Source: Anaeroplasmataceae bacterium
GTDB taxonomy: Bacteria > Bacillota_I > Bacilli_A > Acholeplasmatales > JAEDCM01
NCBI GenBank assembly: GCA_016294165.1
Contig: JAEDCM010000003.1
Location: 15,703 to 79,702 of the forward strand
Direction: 5' to 3'
DNA length: 64,000 bases
Below are positions 18,305-26,895 of this stretch, one piece after another. The position numbers and the translations under genes are program-made. The first letter of the stretch is position 1; each line of letters starts with the position of its first letter. Below the pieces are notes generated by a model. It was not told the DNA's origin and made no database searches. It saw nothing but the letters and a program-made list of their open reading frames with translations.

Positions 18305-18739
18305 ATGAAAAAAGACACAAAAATTGTTAAGCTACAAGTTTCTAGGAAGAACTATGAATTTATTGAAGTAAAAGATGATAATGAATTGAAATTAATTGAA
18401 GAACTGAATCGTGATTTTTATAGATTCGAAAAAAGTCAAGAAAGATTAAGAAGAAAATCTGTTTCTTGCGATAATCTTTTAGAAGATTATAAATATGAGA
18501 TTCCATCTATTGAAAATGACCCATTTGAAAAAGTGGTAATTGTAAAAAGGAATAAAGCTTTGTATGATGCTATAAATTCTTTAGAAGAAATAGAAAAAAA
18601 GATTTTTATTTTAAGAGCAAGTGATGAAATGTCTTTTAATTCTATTGCTAATAGTGTTAATTTGTCAAAGACCGCTGTAATAAAAAAATATAATGCTATT
18701 ATTTTGAAACTTCATTATTTATTAAAAGATTATATGTAA
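18305..18739 (+). CDS. Small sigma-70 region 4-like regulator
   Basis: 144 residues. The C-terminal ~55 residues (about 90-142) look like a sigma-70 region 4 helix-turn-helix: SLEEIEKKIFILRA, then MSFNSIANSVNLSKTAVIKKYN as the DNA-binding unit. The N-terminal half is charged with no recognisable region 2, so it cannot be a full sigma factor. Proteins of this size and build occur in integrative elements and phages as regulators. It is preceded by the structured leader at 18159-18247 and followed by a terminator, so it is a single-gene unit, perhaps controlling the Rhs cassette downstream. Function is inferred. Confidence 0.65.
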   Translation: MKKDTKIVKLQVSRKNYEFIEVKDDNELKLIEELNRDFYRFEKSQERLRRKSVSCDNLLEDYKYEIPSIENDPFEKVVIVKRNKALYDAINSLEEIEKKIFILRASDEMSFNSIANSVNLSKTAVIKKYNAIILKLHYLLKDYM

Positions 18740-18754
18740 TCTACTTCTATACAT

Positions 18755-18788
18755 AGGCAAATTTTGAGGATTATTTGCCTTTTTTTTA
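18755..18788 (+). terminator. Terminator after the sigma-like gene
   Basis: Arms 18755-18762 (AGGCAAAT) and 18773-18780 pair over 8 bp, followed by a run of T. Confidence 0.88.
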
Positions 18789-18848
18789 TTCTTTGGTGTT
18801 CAAAATGCCATCTAAGTGTCCAGTACTATTGTAGGGATAAGCTTACAC

Positions 18849-18894
18849 GTCCTTTGATAACTGTTATGGCGCCTAACATTTATCAAATTTGGAC
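18849..18894 (+). ncRNA. Long stable hairpin, candidate structured RNA element
   Basis: GTCC-TTTGATAA-C-TGTTA (18849-18866) pairs with TAACA-T-TTATCAAA-(TTT)-GGAC (874-894 within this stretch), giving about 17 base pairs with one mismatch and one bulge. The loop contains the palindrome GGCGCC. There is no T-run, so it is not an intrinsic terminator. It may be a regulatory RNA fold or a DNA site such as a recombination or protein-binding palindrome. Confidence 0.45.
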
Positions 18895-18916
18895 AATCCA
18901 TAAGGAGGTGGTTCCT

Positions 18917-19009
18917 ATGATTTAGGTTGTGATCAAAAAGGTAGTAAATATTAAATATAGAGTACTAATTGGTAGTAAAAAAAAGAAAGAAATAGTGCTA
19001 CAAAAATGA
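18917..19009 (+). pseudogene. Short ORF with an in-frame stop at codon 3
   Basis: AAGGAGGTG (18902-18910) stands 6 nt before ATG-ATT-TAG. After the TAG the same frame stays open for 27 more codons, lysine-rich, to TGA at 19007-19009. Either this is a small gene inactivated by one substitution or a deliberate two-codon ORF. The Shine-Dalgarno can also pair with the TCCT just before the ATG. Very short, so low confidence. Confidence 0.3.
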
Positions 19010-19125
19010 TCGAAATTTTAAAAAACTTGATATTGATTAGGGCTGCGTATGATTAATTATGCATTATAGCACTAAGGTTAAGCTCTTACCAAAATAGAGT
19101 AAAAAAATTATAAGGAGAATAAAAA

Positions 19126-19821
19126 ATGAAAGTAACATTAAAAGAAAAAGCGCAAGCAAATTTATGGAAATTAAGAAAGGCAAATGAATCAAATTTCACC
19201 GAATATTACATTTTAGAGGCAGATAATAATGTAATTGATGAGGGAACAGAGCTAAATGAGGAATTTTATGAAAAGATTAATTATAATGATGAAGCGATTA
19301 TGGGTTTAACCATCAATAATGAGGTAACAGCTTTACCAAATGCAAAAGCCTTACAAGCTCAAATTGTATTATTACCAAATGGAGAAATCTGGGTAGTACC
19401 ACCACAAAATAAAGGAGTTAAATACAAACTAGAAGAAAGAGAAGTTTTATTTGAGGGTAATAGAACCTTAACCACAAATACAACACTAACATGTAGTAAG
19501 TCATTATATGGAAGTGGATTTAAAAGTATGATGATTGAGGTTTATAAAGATAATACAACATACGAAGATTGTACAGATTATATCTATGAAGGAAACACAA
19601 GACATTATGTTGAGATCATTGATGAAACGATAAATGATGGAGATTCATTTTATAATGAGTTTAGTTTTATCACAAAAATTGATAATGAATCAATTGAATG
19701 GATTAGCGGAAATGTAAATGGTAATAATGTAGTGCTTAGGGCGTATAAGAGAATTTTTTCAACAAATACAGTTGTTAGTGTATCAAATGGTTTCCATATA
19801 AGAATTACGGGGGTTAAATAA
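19126..19821 (+). CDS. Phage tail-fibre-like protein of the Rhs cassette
   Basis: 231 residues, no signal peptide or membrane segment. I do not recognise a named family. The N-terminal ~75 residues resemble small attachment domains seen in phage structural proteins. The C-terminal half (about 105-231) is rich in Thr, Asn and beta-strand pattern, as in the receptor-facing parts of tail fibres. AAGGAG precedes the ATG. It is coupled directly to the next two genes, so it is probably a structural or delivery partner of the Rhs protein. This function is an inference from composition and context only. Confidence 0.5.
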   Translation: MKVTLKEKAQANLWKLRKANESNFTEYYILEADNNVIDEGTELNEEFYEKINYNDEAIMGLTINNEVTALPNAKALQAQIVLLPNGEIWVVPPQNKGVKYKLEEREVLFEGNRTLTTNTTLTCSKSLYGSGFKSMMIEVYKDNTTYEDCTDYIYEGNTRHYVEIIDETINDGDSFYNEFSFITKIDNESIEWISGNVNGNNVVLRAYKRIFSTNTVVSVSNGFHIRITGVK

Positions 19822-20078
19822 TGGAATACATTGAGCTGTTGTCAATAATTTTTATAATACTAGGAATAATATTAGGATTATTTAAAAAAAGAAAATCATT
19901 GGCGTTAGTAAAAGTATCTAAAAAAATGCTAGAACTAATAGATGAAGTAAAGGATACAGAAAAAAGTAAAAAAGAAAAAGAGGAATATGTTCTAACTAGT
20001 CTAATAGAATATACGCTTGAGGAAAGTATCACATATATAGAAGAAGAGGGAAAAGAAAATGAAGAGAAAGATGTTTAA
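19821..20078 (+). CDS. Small membrane protein with coiled-coil tail (holin-like size)
   Basis: 85 residues. One hydrophobic segment at about residues 4-21, a basic FKKRK stop-transfer, then a highly charged helical region (Lys/Glu heptads) to the end. Its ATG overlaps the stop of the fibre-like gene and its end overlaps the Rhs start by 20 nt, so all three are translated as one unit. Size and topology resemble phage holins or membrane anchors, but no family motif is visible. Confidence 0.5.
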   Translation: MEYIELLSIIFIILGIILGLFKKRKSLALVKVSKKMLELIDEVKDTEKSKKEKEEYVLTSLIEYTLEESITYIEEEGKENEEKDV

Positions 20079-23000
20079 AATTGATGATAATTTAAATGTA
20101 GAGTTATCAAAAGGTTTATTAAATCTAAAGCTTAATGATATCAGCACAGCTGGTATCATTCCTTTAGAAATAGCCCATGTTTATAATAAAAATGTTAATA
20201 GAGGATATGGGTATAATTTTAATATGAGCACCGATATTACAATTAAAGATAATGAAATAACGTATCCTGATGGTCATAAAGAAGAGATTAAAGAGAGCAT
20301 TTACTATATCAAAGAAGGGAAAAGGACATATGAAAAAGAAGATGGAAGCAAACTTACAAAAGAAGATTTAACAGAGGTAAGTAATGGATATAAATATTTA
20401 GATTATGATGCTTATATAGAATTTAAAACAGATGAAGGATATATATTAAGCCAGTCAACTCATGAGAAATTTGAGGAAAGAAATGAAGAATATGTGGCAC
20501 AGGAATTAAGGTGTAGTGAGTTAAGACAAGCATTAGAGGAACTTAAATATAATCGTGTAGAGATGACAAAATATTTAGATTTAGAAGTTCCAGAAGGATA
20601 TACTTCATATGAATCAGTTGGAGAAGAATTATATAATGCAAGAGATGATTATTACAATTTTACAAATAAGGAAAAGGTAGAAAATACTTATGGACTAACT
20701 AATGATAAAGAAGCGTCTTTTCCAAGCAACTTTAATATTGATAGTATAACGTTTGAAAACACTGATGAATCTGTGCAATACTTGCCAAAAAATCCTATTA
20801 GTAAGCGATTATTTGAATTAAATCATATATCGAGTTATGGGTTTCCTAACATTCCGCTTAAATTTAATTCTTTTGAAGATTATCAAAAAGAAATGTATGG
20901 TTTAAATGATTTATATAACTATTATTTAGGAGAGATTGAAAGTAGAATTGGTGAAAGTAATCAAATGATTGATAAGGTTTCACATGATAATTTAACTGAA
21001 TATTATAATAAGATAATTGATGAGATTAATTATAAAATATCTTATTATGAGAAGGAATTAAATAAACAAGAAGAAATTTTTCAAGAGATGCAAAAAACAT
21101 TTCCTCAAAAATATTTATACAAGGATGGAAGTATTGTATATGGGTTTAATGTTTTTGGACAGTTGGCGGTTATTTTTGATAAATATGGAAATCAAGTATT
21201 GATTAAATATGATAAAAAAAATAATATTGATGAGATTATTGAAAAGAATAACACAATTAGATTTATATATAAGAACTCTTTACTTTCAAGTATTAAGGAT
21301 GATCACTTAAATGAGATTACATATGAATATGATACTAATGGAAAATTATTAACAATCACAAAAAAGGGAATAAAATCCCAATTGAGCTATAGTAATGAAA
21401 AATTAACTGGAATTGTTCATAATAAAAGAAGGTATAGTATTGGATATAATGGGAATGGAATGGTTTCTAATATTACAAATTTAAGAACAAGTAATGATAG
21501 TTTATCATTTAGTTATGAGCTTACTGAAACAGATAATATTTCAAGTGTAAAAGTAATTAGAAATAAAACAAATGATGAATATATTTATCTATTTAATACT
21601 AAAGAGTGTTATTGTGAATATCAATTAAGAAATAATAGGATGCATAATTTAATTACCCATGAGAATAAAGATAATAAATATGAGCTAGAGGTAAAGGCAA
21701 ATAAGGATTCAAATATTATTTATAGCGGAGTTAATCTAAGTGGAAATGTTAATGTTTGGAATTTAAAGAGAAGAGATTATGTATTAATATGTGATATTAC
21801 AATGGAAAGTGCAGCGATAATTAATAATCAAATTAAGACAAGTATGTTTGAATATATTGAAAATGATTCTAATAAGAGCTTATTTACTGTTGTGGTTGAA
21901 TTGAAATATGATAATGAGACAATTACTTATAAGAATTCATTTGAAAGTGGTATTGGAAGAAAACAGGTAATCATTCCAATTTCTTTAAAAGAAAATTATT
22001 TGAAGGAAGTAGTTATTCCAAATGAATTTGTAATTAGCAGAAATATTCATAGAATAGGATCTTATAAAGTAAATAGTGTTAAGCTTTTTGAATCAAACTA
22101 TAGCTATAAAGAATATGATGAACATAAAAATGTAATTTATGTTTATAATAGTGAAGAAAAGCTACCAATGCTTGAAGGTAACGATTATGCATATATTAGT
22201 AGTGATATTAATTATACATATGATGATTATAATAGATTATTAAAGGAAGAAAAAATAATTCATTATAAATATTTAGAAAGAAAAGAGGATAAAAGTGAGG
22301 TTAGAGAATACTTTTATAATAGTTTAGGAAGGTTAGCTAGAAAAGAGTATAAGGATATAGTTACTAAATATACATATGATGAATATGGACAAGTTATTAA
22401 AGAAGAGATGTATCATTTTAGTAATCCAGTAAATAAGTATTGTAAGGAATATGTTTATAATGAATCAGGATTATTAATTAAAGAAATCATTGATGGTAAT
22501 GAAAATAATATAAGCTATAATAAGGATAGTAATCTTATAGAAAAAGATGATGATTATGTTTATGGATATGATAAATATAAAAATCTAATTGGAATTACAA
22601 GTTCAAAAAACAGTAATAATTATAACTTACAAGAGATAAAAAATGGCCTTATCATGAGCAAATCTAGTCCAACAAATAAATATAATTATACATATGATAG
22701 TATGGATAGATTAATTAAGGTTGAAGGAGAAAATGTATTAATTGAATATCAATATCATGATGAAGAGTTTAAAGAAATTATTAATTGTAATTCTTTAAAA
22801 ATCATTAATATTAAAGACAAATATGATAAGTTATTAAGCACTGAATATTTAAAGGATGATATAAGAATTGGATTTGTTAATTATACATATGAAGATGATT
22901 TATTATTAAGTGTGTATGAAGAAAATAATGATTATGAAAATCAAACTTCTTATGAATATTTTGATAAAAAATTAAAAAGATTATCAAAAAATGATTATCA

Positions 23001-24744
23001 AATCACTTACAAAAATGATTATTATGATAATATAGTTGAAATTAATTATGAATTTGAAGATGATTCATTGAGTTATGAATATGAATATGAAGAGGAATTA
23101 TTAAAAAGAATTAGTGTCTTAGATTTTAATAATGAAATAGCATATGATGATTTAAAAAGAATCAAAAAGGAAACACTTAATAATATCACAAAGGAATATT
23201 ATTATGAATCAACTTTAGGAAATGTCACAAATAGGATCATTGGAATCAAGGAAGTAATTAATAATAGTGTTTCATATAAAAAATATAAGTATGATGATTT
23301 AGGAAATATTATTGAGATTAATGATGGGAATAAAGTAAGCTATGTATATGATAGTCTAGGACAATTAATAAGAGAAAACAATAAGAATCTAAATAAGACG
23401 GTTATTTATGAATATGATAATAATGGTAATATAATATTAGAATATAAATATGATTATACATTAGATGATAATCTTGAAAATGAAGAGATAAAGACGTATA
23501 ATTATGATAAAGATAAGCTTATTAAATGTAATGATTTAGAGTTTATTTATGATGATTTAGGAAATATTATTAGTTATGATAATAATAGTTTAGAATATGA
23601 AAATAATCATTTAAGTAGATTTAATAATATAAGCTTTAAATATGATTTAAGTGGAAATAGGATCAAAAAGATTATTGGGAATAAGGAACATAGATATGTA
23701 TTAGAAGATGATAAGATTCTAAAAGAAATTATTAGAACTTATACAAATTTTAATGGACAAGCATATTCTAAAGATGAAATATTATATTTATATGGTCATA
23801 ATGGAATAATTGGATTTAAATATAATGAAGAAGAGTATCATTATAATAGAAATATCCTTGGAGATATTACTGAGATTTACAAGGGAAATGAATTAGTAGG
23901 AAAGTATGAATATGATGCATGGGGAAAACATAGTGTAGTATTAGATATAAATGGAATAGCAAGTATTAATCCATTTAGATATCGAGGATATTATTATGAT
24001 GAAGAGAGTGGACTTTATTGGTTACTTTCACGTTACTATGATCCTAGTATTGGTAGATTCATAAGTCCAGATAGTGTGAATTATTTAGATTCTCAAAATA
24101 TCAATGGATTGAATTTATATTCTTACTGTGGAAACGATCCAATAAATCGATTCGATCCAACAGGTCATTCTTGGGAATCGTTCTGGAATGGTGTTGGAGA
24201 TTGGTTTAGCTATCATTTGAAGGAAGTTGTGATTGGAACAGCATTTATTGTCGGTGGAGCATTGGTGACAGCTTTTACAGCAGGAGCTGGAGTAGGATTT
24301 ATGGCCGCATTTGGAAGTGCTTTGTTGTCATCCACAATTCAAGTTGGAATAAGTGTTGGTACAAGTGTTTTAGTCGGAGGTCTCGTATCTGTAGCAAATG
24401 GAGGCGGTTTCTTTGACAATGTCGGTGATAATATAGCCAGTGCATATATGTGGGGTGGTATTTTCTCTGGTGGTGCGCAAATTCTTGGTGGTGGTTTTAG
24501 AATTGCTGCTAATAAAGGAGTAACTACAGGTAGAGCAGGCGGAATCAAACTTGGTAATTCCGGTGTGAAAATATTGTCTCCAGATAAAAATAATTGGGCC
24601 AAAGCAGGCGGAACATTAATTAAATTCGGTAATGGCTTTAGAATCGATACAGGTGCTATGTGGGGATTGCATATGCACATACTAAGTTCTGGACATCTTC
24701 CAATTGGTGCTGTTATTGCAGGATTTATTGGAACAGAGTATTAA
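20059..24744 (+). CDS. Rhs/YD-repeat protein with C-terminal toxin-like domain
   Basis: 1561 residues. The N-terminus (about 1-130) resembles the wall-associated/Rhs start (IPLEIAHVYNKN, GYGYNF). Many YD-type repeats run from about 350 to 1280, interrupted near 545-690 by a beta-rich insert. The Rhs-associated core lies at about 1280-1340: YEYDAWGKH, FRYRGYYYDEESGLYWL, SRYYDPSIGRFISPD. After the core a Gly/Ala-rich hydrophobic stretch (about 1385-1460) leads to a ~67-residue tip with FRIDTGAMWGLHMHI and HLPIGAV, histidine-rich and possibly catalytic. No signal peptide is visible. Rhs shells enclose a toxin that is released on delivery. The tip has higher GC than the shell, as expected for swapped tips. 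ATG 20059 follows GAGGG. Confidence 0.88.
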   Translation: MKRKMFKIDDNLNVELSKGLLNLKLNDISTAGIIPLEIAHVYNKNVNRGYGYNFNMSTDITIKDNEITYPDGHKEEIKESIYYIKEGKRTYEKEDGSKLTKEDLTEVSNGYKYLDYDAYIEFKTDEGYILSQSTHEKFEERNEEYVAQELRCSELRQALEELKYNRVEMTKYLDLEVPEGYTSYESVGEELYNARDDYYNFTNKEKVENTYGLTNDKEASFPSNFNIDSITFENTDESVQYLPKNPISKRLFELNHISSYGFPNIPLKFNSFEDYQKEMYGLNDLYNYYLGEIESRIGESNQMIDKVSHDNLTEYYNKIIDEINYKISYYEKELNKQEEIFQEMQKTFPQKYLYKDGSIVYGFNVFGQLAVIFDKYGNQVLIKYDKKNNIDEIIEKNNTIRFIYKNSLLSSIKDDHLNEITYEYDTNGKLLTITKKGIKSQLSYSNEKLTGIVHNKRRYSIGYNGNGMVSNITNLRTSNDSLSFSYELTETDNISSVKVIRNKTNDEYIYLFNTKECYCEYQLRNNRMHNLITHENKDNKYELEVKANKDSNIIYSGVNLSGNVNVWNLKRRDYVLICDITMESAAIINNQIKTSMFEYIENDSNKSLFTVVVELKYDNETITYKNSFESGIGRKQVIIPISLKENYLKEVVIPNEFVISRNIHRIGSYKVNSVKLFESNYSYKEYDEHKNVIYVYNSEEKLPMLEGNDYAYISSDINYTYDDYNRLLKEEKIIHYKYLERKEDKSEVREYFYNSLGRLARKEYKDIVTKYTYDEYGQVIKEEMYHFSNPVNKYCKEYVYNESGLLIKEIIDGNENNISYNKDSNLIEKDDDYVYGYDKYKNLIGITSSKNSNNYNLQEIKNGLIMSKSSPTNKYNYTYDSMDRLIKVEGENVLIEYQYHDEEFKEIINCNSLKIINIKDKYDKLLSTEYLKDDIRIGFVNYTYEDDLLLSVYEENNDYENQTSYEYFDKKLKRLSKNDYQITYKNDYYDNIVEINYEFEDDSLSYEYEYEEELLKRISVLDFNNEIAYDDLKRIKKETLNNITKEYYYESTLGNVTNRIIGIKEVINNSVSYKKYKYDDLGNIIEINDGNKVSYVYDSLGQLIRENNKNLNKTVIYEYDNNGNIILEYKYDYTLDDNLENEEIKTYNYDKDKLIKCNDLEFIYDDLGNIISYDNNSLEYENNHLSRFNNISFKYDLSGNRIKKIIGNKEHRYVLEDDKILKEIIRTYTNFNGQAYSKDEILYLYGHNGIIGFKYNEEEYHYNRNILGDITEIYKGNELVGKYEYDAWGKHSVVLDINGIASINPFRYRGYYYDEESGLYWLLSRYYDPSIGRFISPDSVNYLDSQNINGLNLYSYCGNDPINRFDPTGHSWESFWNGVGDWFSYHLKEVVIGTAFIVGGALVTAFTAGAGVGFMAAFGSALLSSTIQVGISVGTSVLVGGLVSVANGGGFFDNVGDNIASAYMWGGIFSGGAQILGGGFRIAANKGVTTGRAGGIKLGNSGVKILSPDKNNWAKAGGTLIKFGNGFRIDTGAMWGLHMHILSSGHLPIGAVIAGFIGTEY

Positions 24745-24761
24745 TTCAGGAGGGAATATAA

Positions 24762-25169
24762 ATGGAAAAACAAATTATGATAAAACACTCATATAGTGAT
24801 AGAACTTTAAAAATTAAAAATACTATTAGCTATTTAGAACTATTTGTTGATTCATTGAGTGATAAAATTGTTATTAACTGTTGCTTGAATGTAAATCAAT
24901 CTAAAATTATTGATGAAATAATGCGTTTGAAGCATTCGGGTATTGTTGATAGCTTTAATTTAGAAATAGACAAAAAACATTATAACTTTAATATTACTAC
25001 TAGTATGGATAATGTTATACACATTCTTAGTCTTATAGAAAATTATGAACTAAATGTTATGATTTATTGTAATGGTATAAAAATGTTTATTAATGATAAT
25101 GACGGTGATTTTATCATAATTAATTCAAACCATGGAAAATATAGTATGATTAAAAACAAAAATAATTAA
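24762..25169 (+). CDS. Probable immunity protein for the Rhs tip
   Basis: 135 residues, no family recognised, no membrane segment. It starts 17 nt after the Rhs stop with AGGAGGG upstream, the position where Rhs immunity genes are found. The acidic, Asn-rich sequence with alternating strands and helices fits a small cytoplasmic binding protein. The assignment rests on position and size, not on sequence similarity. Confidence 0.55.
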   Translation: MEKQIMIKHSYSDRTLKIKNTISYLELFVDSLSDKIVINCCLNVNQSKIIDEIMRLKHSGIVDSFNLEIDKKHYNFNITTSMDNVIHILSLIENYELNVMIYCNGIKMFINDNDGDFIIINSNHGKYSMIKNKNN

Positions 25170-25597
25170 CACAAATTTGCAAATTACTTTCACAAGCAAA
25201 ACTAGGTGAGTTTACCTTTGGGTAAGCTTACCTTTTCTTTTTATAAAATGAGATTTAAATGATAACATATATATATATTAATTTACATGTTTTTTGAGGA
25301 AATTATGATATAACTTTAGTACAATTATTTGAAAAAAATAGAAAGTAGTGGTGAAGATAATTTGGGATTTAAAAGTTATTGTTGAAACATTGGGACAACA
25401 AGTTTTAGAGTTGATCAATTAAACTATAAAAATGAGTGTTAATTAAGATATTTAAATGAATATGCTATCAAAACTTAAATATTTGACTAGAGAAGAATTC
25501 ACTTAGTATTATTTATCTAATCATTGAAATTAAGATAAAGTATATCCATTGAATTACCTGAAAAAGTAAAAGTTAGTTAGCTAATTAAAAAAATTTC
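25170..25597. other. Gene-free stretch with possible decayed ORF
   Basis: After the terminator, 25320-25560 contains short open stretches broken by several stops in one or more frames (for example around 25330-25440 and 25457-25505). It looks like a degraded coding sequence, perhaps an orphan tip or transposase remnant, but I cannot assign it. No promoter or RNA gene is evident until the pheS leader promoter. Confidence 0.35.
25204..25240 (+). terminator. Terminator of the Rhs-immunity unit
   Basis: Arms 25204-25216 and 25221-25233 pair over 13 bp (two G-U) around a TTTG loop, followed by a T-rich tract. It closes the island. Confidence 0.85.
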
Positions 25598-25626
25598 TTG
25601 ATTATGATTTATAAAAGGAATATAAT
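25598..25626 (+). promoter_or_regulatory. Promoter of the pheST T-box leader
   Basis: TTGATT at 25598-25603, 17-bp spacer, TATAAT at 25621-25626. Confidence 0.85.
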
Positions 25627-25632
25627 ATCAAA

Positions 25633-25847
25633 TAGAGATTGTGAAAAAGAAGTAGTAACTACAAGATGCAAGGCTTTAGAGAGAACCTGTCACCGGCTGA
25701 AAGCAGGTTTAGATACGCTAGTAGTGAATTCACCTTTGGAGTCTAATCGTATTCCTGCGTTAAAGGATTTGAGGGCTAGATTTATTCTAGAACTAAGGTG
25801 GTACCGCGTATTTTACGTCCTTAGATTTATTCTAAGGATTTTTTTTA
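25633..25847 (+). promoter_or_regulatory. T-box riboswitch, phenylalanine-specific (UUC)
   Basis: The conserved T-box AAGGTGGTACCGCG lies near 25795-25808. A stem I region with AGTA-type loop sequence precedes the specifier, TTC at 25729-25731 in the context GAA-TTC-ACC. A terminator with arms 25818-25825 and 25831-25838 and eight T follows. Uncharged tRNA-Phe would pair with the T-box and stop the terminator, switching on pheST. The specifier agrees with the downstream genes. Confidence 0.93.
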
Positions 25848-25863
25848 TTAAGGAGGAGATAAC

Positions 25864-26895
25864 ATGGACAATTTAGAAGCTTTAAAGGAAACGGCCATTG
25901 GCGAAATTAATGGTTCAGCGGATTTAAAGGAATTAAATGATTTAAGAGTTAAATATCTTGGGAAAAAAGGTTTAGTCCAAGAATTTATGAGTCAAATGCG
26001 TAATCTTACACCTGAGGAAAGACCAGCATTTGGCGCAAAGGTTAACAGTATCAAACAAAGCTTAGAAGAAGCCATCAAGGATAGAGTTGTTGTATTAGAG
26101 GAAAAAGCTGTAAGTGAAGCGTTAAAAAAAGAAGAAATTGATGTTACATTACCTGGTTATGAATTCAATTTAGGAACTGTTCATCCTTTGATGCAAACAA
26201 TTGAAGAAATTGAAGATTTATTTATTGGAATGGGTTATGAAGTTGCGGAAGGCCCAGAGGTTGAAATGGATCATTATAATTTTGAATTATTAAATCTTCC
26301 AAAGGATCATCCAGCTCGAGATATGCAAGATACATTCTATATTGATCCTACTACTTTACTTAGAACTCATACTTCACCAGTTCAAGCTCGTACAATGCTT
26401 GCGAAGGGTGGAAAACCAATTAAAATCATTTGTCCAGGTAAGGTTTACCGTCGTGATGATGATGATGCAACTCACAGTCATCAATTTATGCAAGTTGAAG
26501 GTCTTGTTTTAGGAAAGAATATTTCACTTGGTGATTTAAAAGGAACATTACTTGCGGTAGCGAAAAAAATCTTTGGTGATGAAAGAGAGATTAGATTGCG
26601 CCCATCATACTTCCCATTTACTGAACCATCAGTAGAGGTTGATGTTACATGCTTCAAATGTGGCGGAAAGGGATGCTCTATGTGTAAAGGTTCTGGATGG
26701 ATTGAGGTTTTAGGTGCTGGTATGGTTAATAATAACGTATTAACAATGTGCGGATATGATCCAAATGAAATCCAAGGATTTGCTTTTGGTATTGGAGTAG
26801 AAAGATTTACAATGCTTAAATATGGAATTGATGATATTAGAAATTTCTATTTATCAGATATTCGTTTCTTAAAACAATTTAAGGTGGTGAAATAA
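25864..26895 (+). CDS. pheS: Phenylalanyl-tRNA synthetase alpha subunit
   Basis: 343 residues. N-terminal coiled-coil (about 1-85) for tRNA contact, then the class II catalytic core: motif 1 region [16 protein letters not shown], motif 2 [15 protein letters not shown] near residue 195 and motif 3 [15 protein letters not shown] near 315. A C-x2-C-x4-C-x2-C-like metal cluster ([12 protein letters not shown]) is also present. Forms the alpha2-beta2 enzyme with PheT. AAGGAGGAG before the ATG; transcription is gated by the Phe T-box upstream. Confidence 0.97.
   Translation: MDNLEALKETAIGEINGSADLKELNDLRVKYLGKKGLVQEFMSQMRNLTPEERPAFGAKVNSIKQSLEEAIKDRVVVLEEKAVSEALKKEEIDVTLPGYEFNLGTVHPLMQTIEEIEDLFIGMGYEVAEGPEVEMDHYNFELLNLPKDHPARDMQDTFYIDPTTLLRTHTSPVQARTMLAKGGKPIKIICPGKVYRRDDDDATHSHQFMQVEGLVLGKNISLGDLKGTLLAVAKKIFGDEREIRLRPSYFPFTEPSVEVDVTCFKCGGKGCSMCKGSGWIEVLGAGMVNNNVLTMCGYDPNEIQGFAFGIGVERFTMLKYGIDDIRNFYLSDIRFLKQFKVVK

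Larger units (their letters stand above)
18740..19125. other. Long intergenic region with RNA structures, before the Rhs cassette
   Basis: 386 bp without a normal gene. It holds the terminator at 18755-18788, a long hairpin at 18849-18894, a strong Shine-Dalgarno followed by an ORF broken at codon 3 (18917-19009), and long-range complementary octamers TAGTGCTA (near 18993-19000) and TAGCACTA (near 19065-19072) that could close a domain over the second half. Confidence 0.6.

Noticed and set aside
18917..19009. Amber codon read as an amino acid
   Set aside because: No other gene here needs TAG read-through, and TAG is used as a normal stop elsewhere (for example rsgA). A mutated or minimal ORF is simpler.
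13945..25240. Complete prophage or integrative element
   Set aside because: There is no integrase, terminase, capsid or relaxase gene and I found no flanking direct repeats. Only isolated phage-like proteins are present, so I call it an accessory island.
25598..25876. 92-residue ORF upstream of pheS
   Set aside because: It runs straight through the Phe T-box, terminator and pheS ribosome-binding site. The RNA motifs explain the sequence; the peptide has no coding character.
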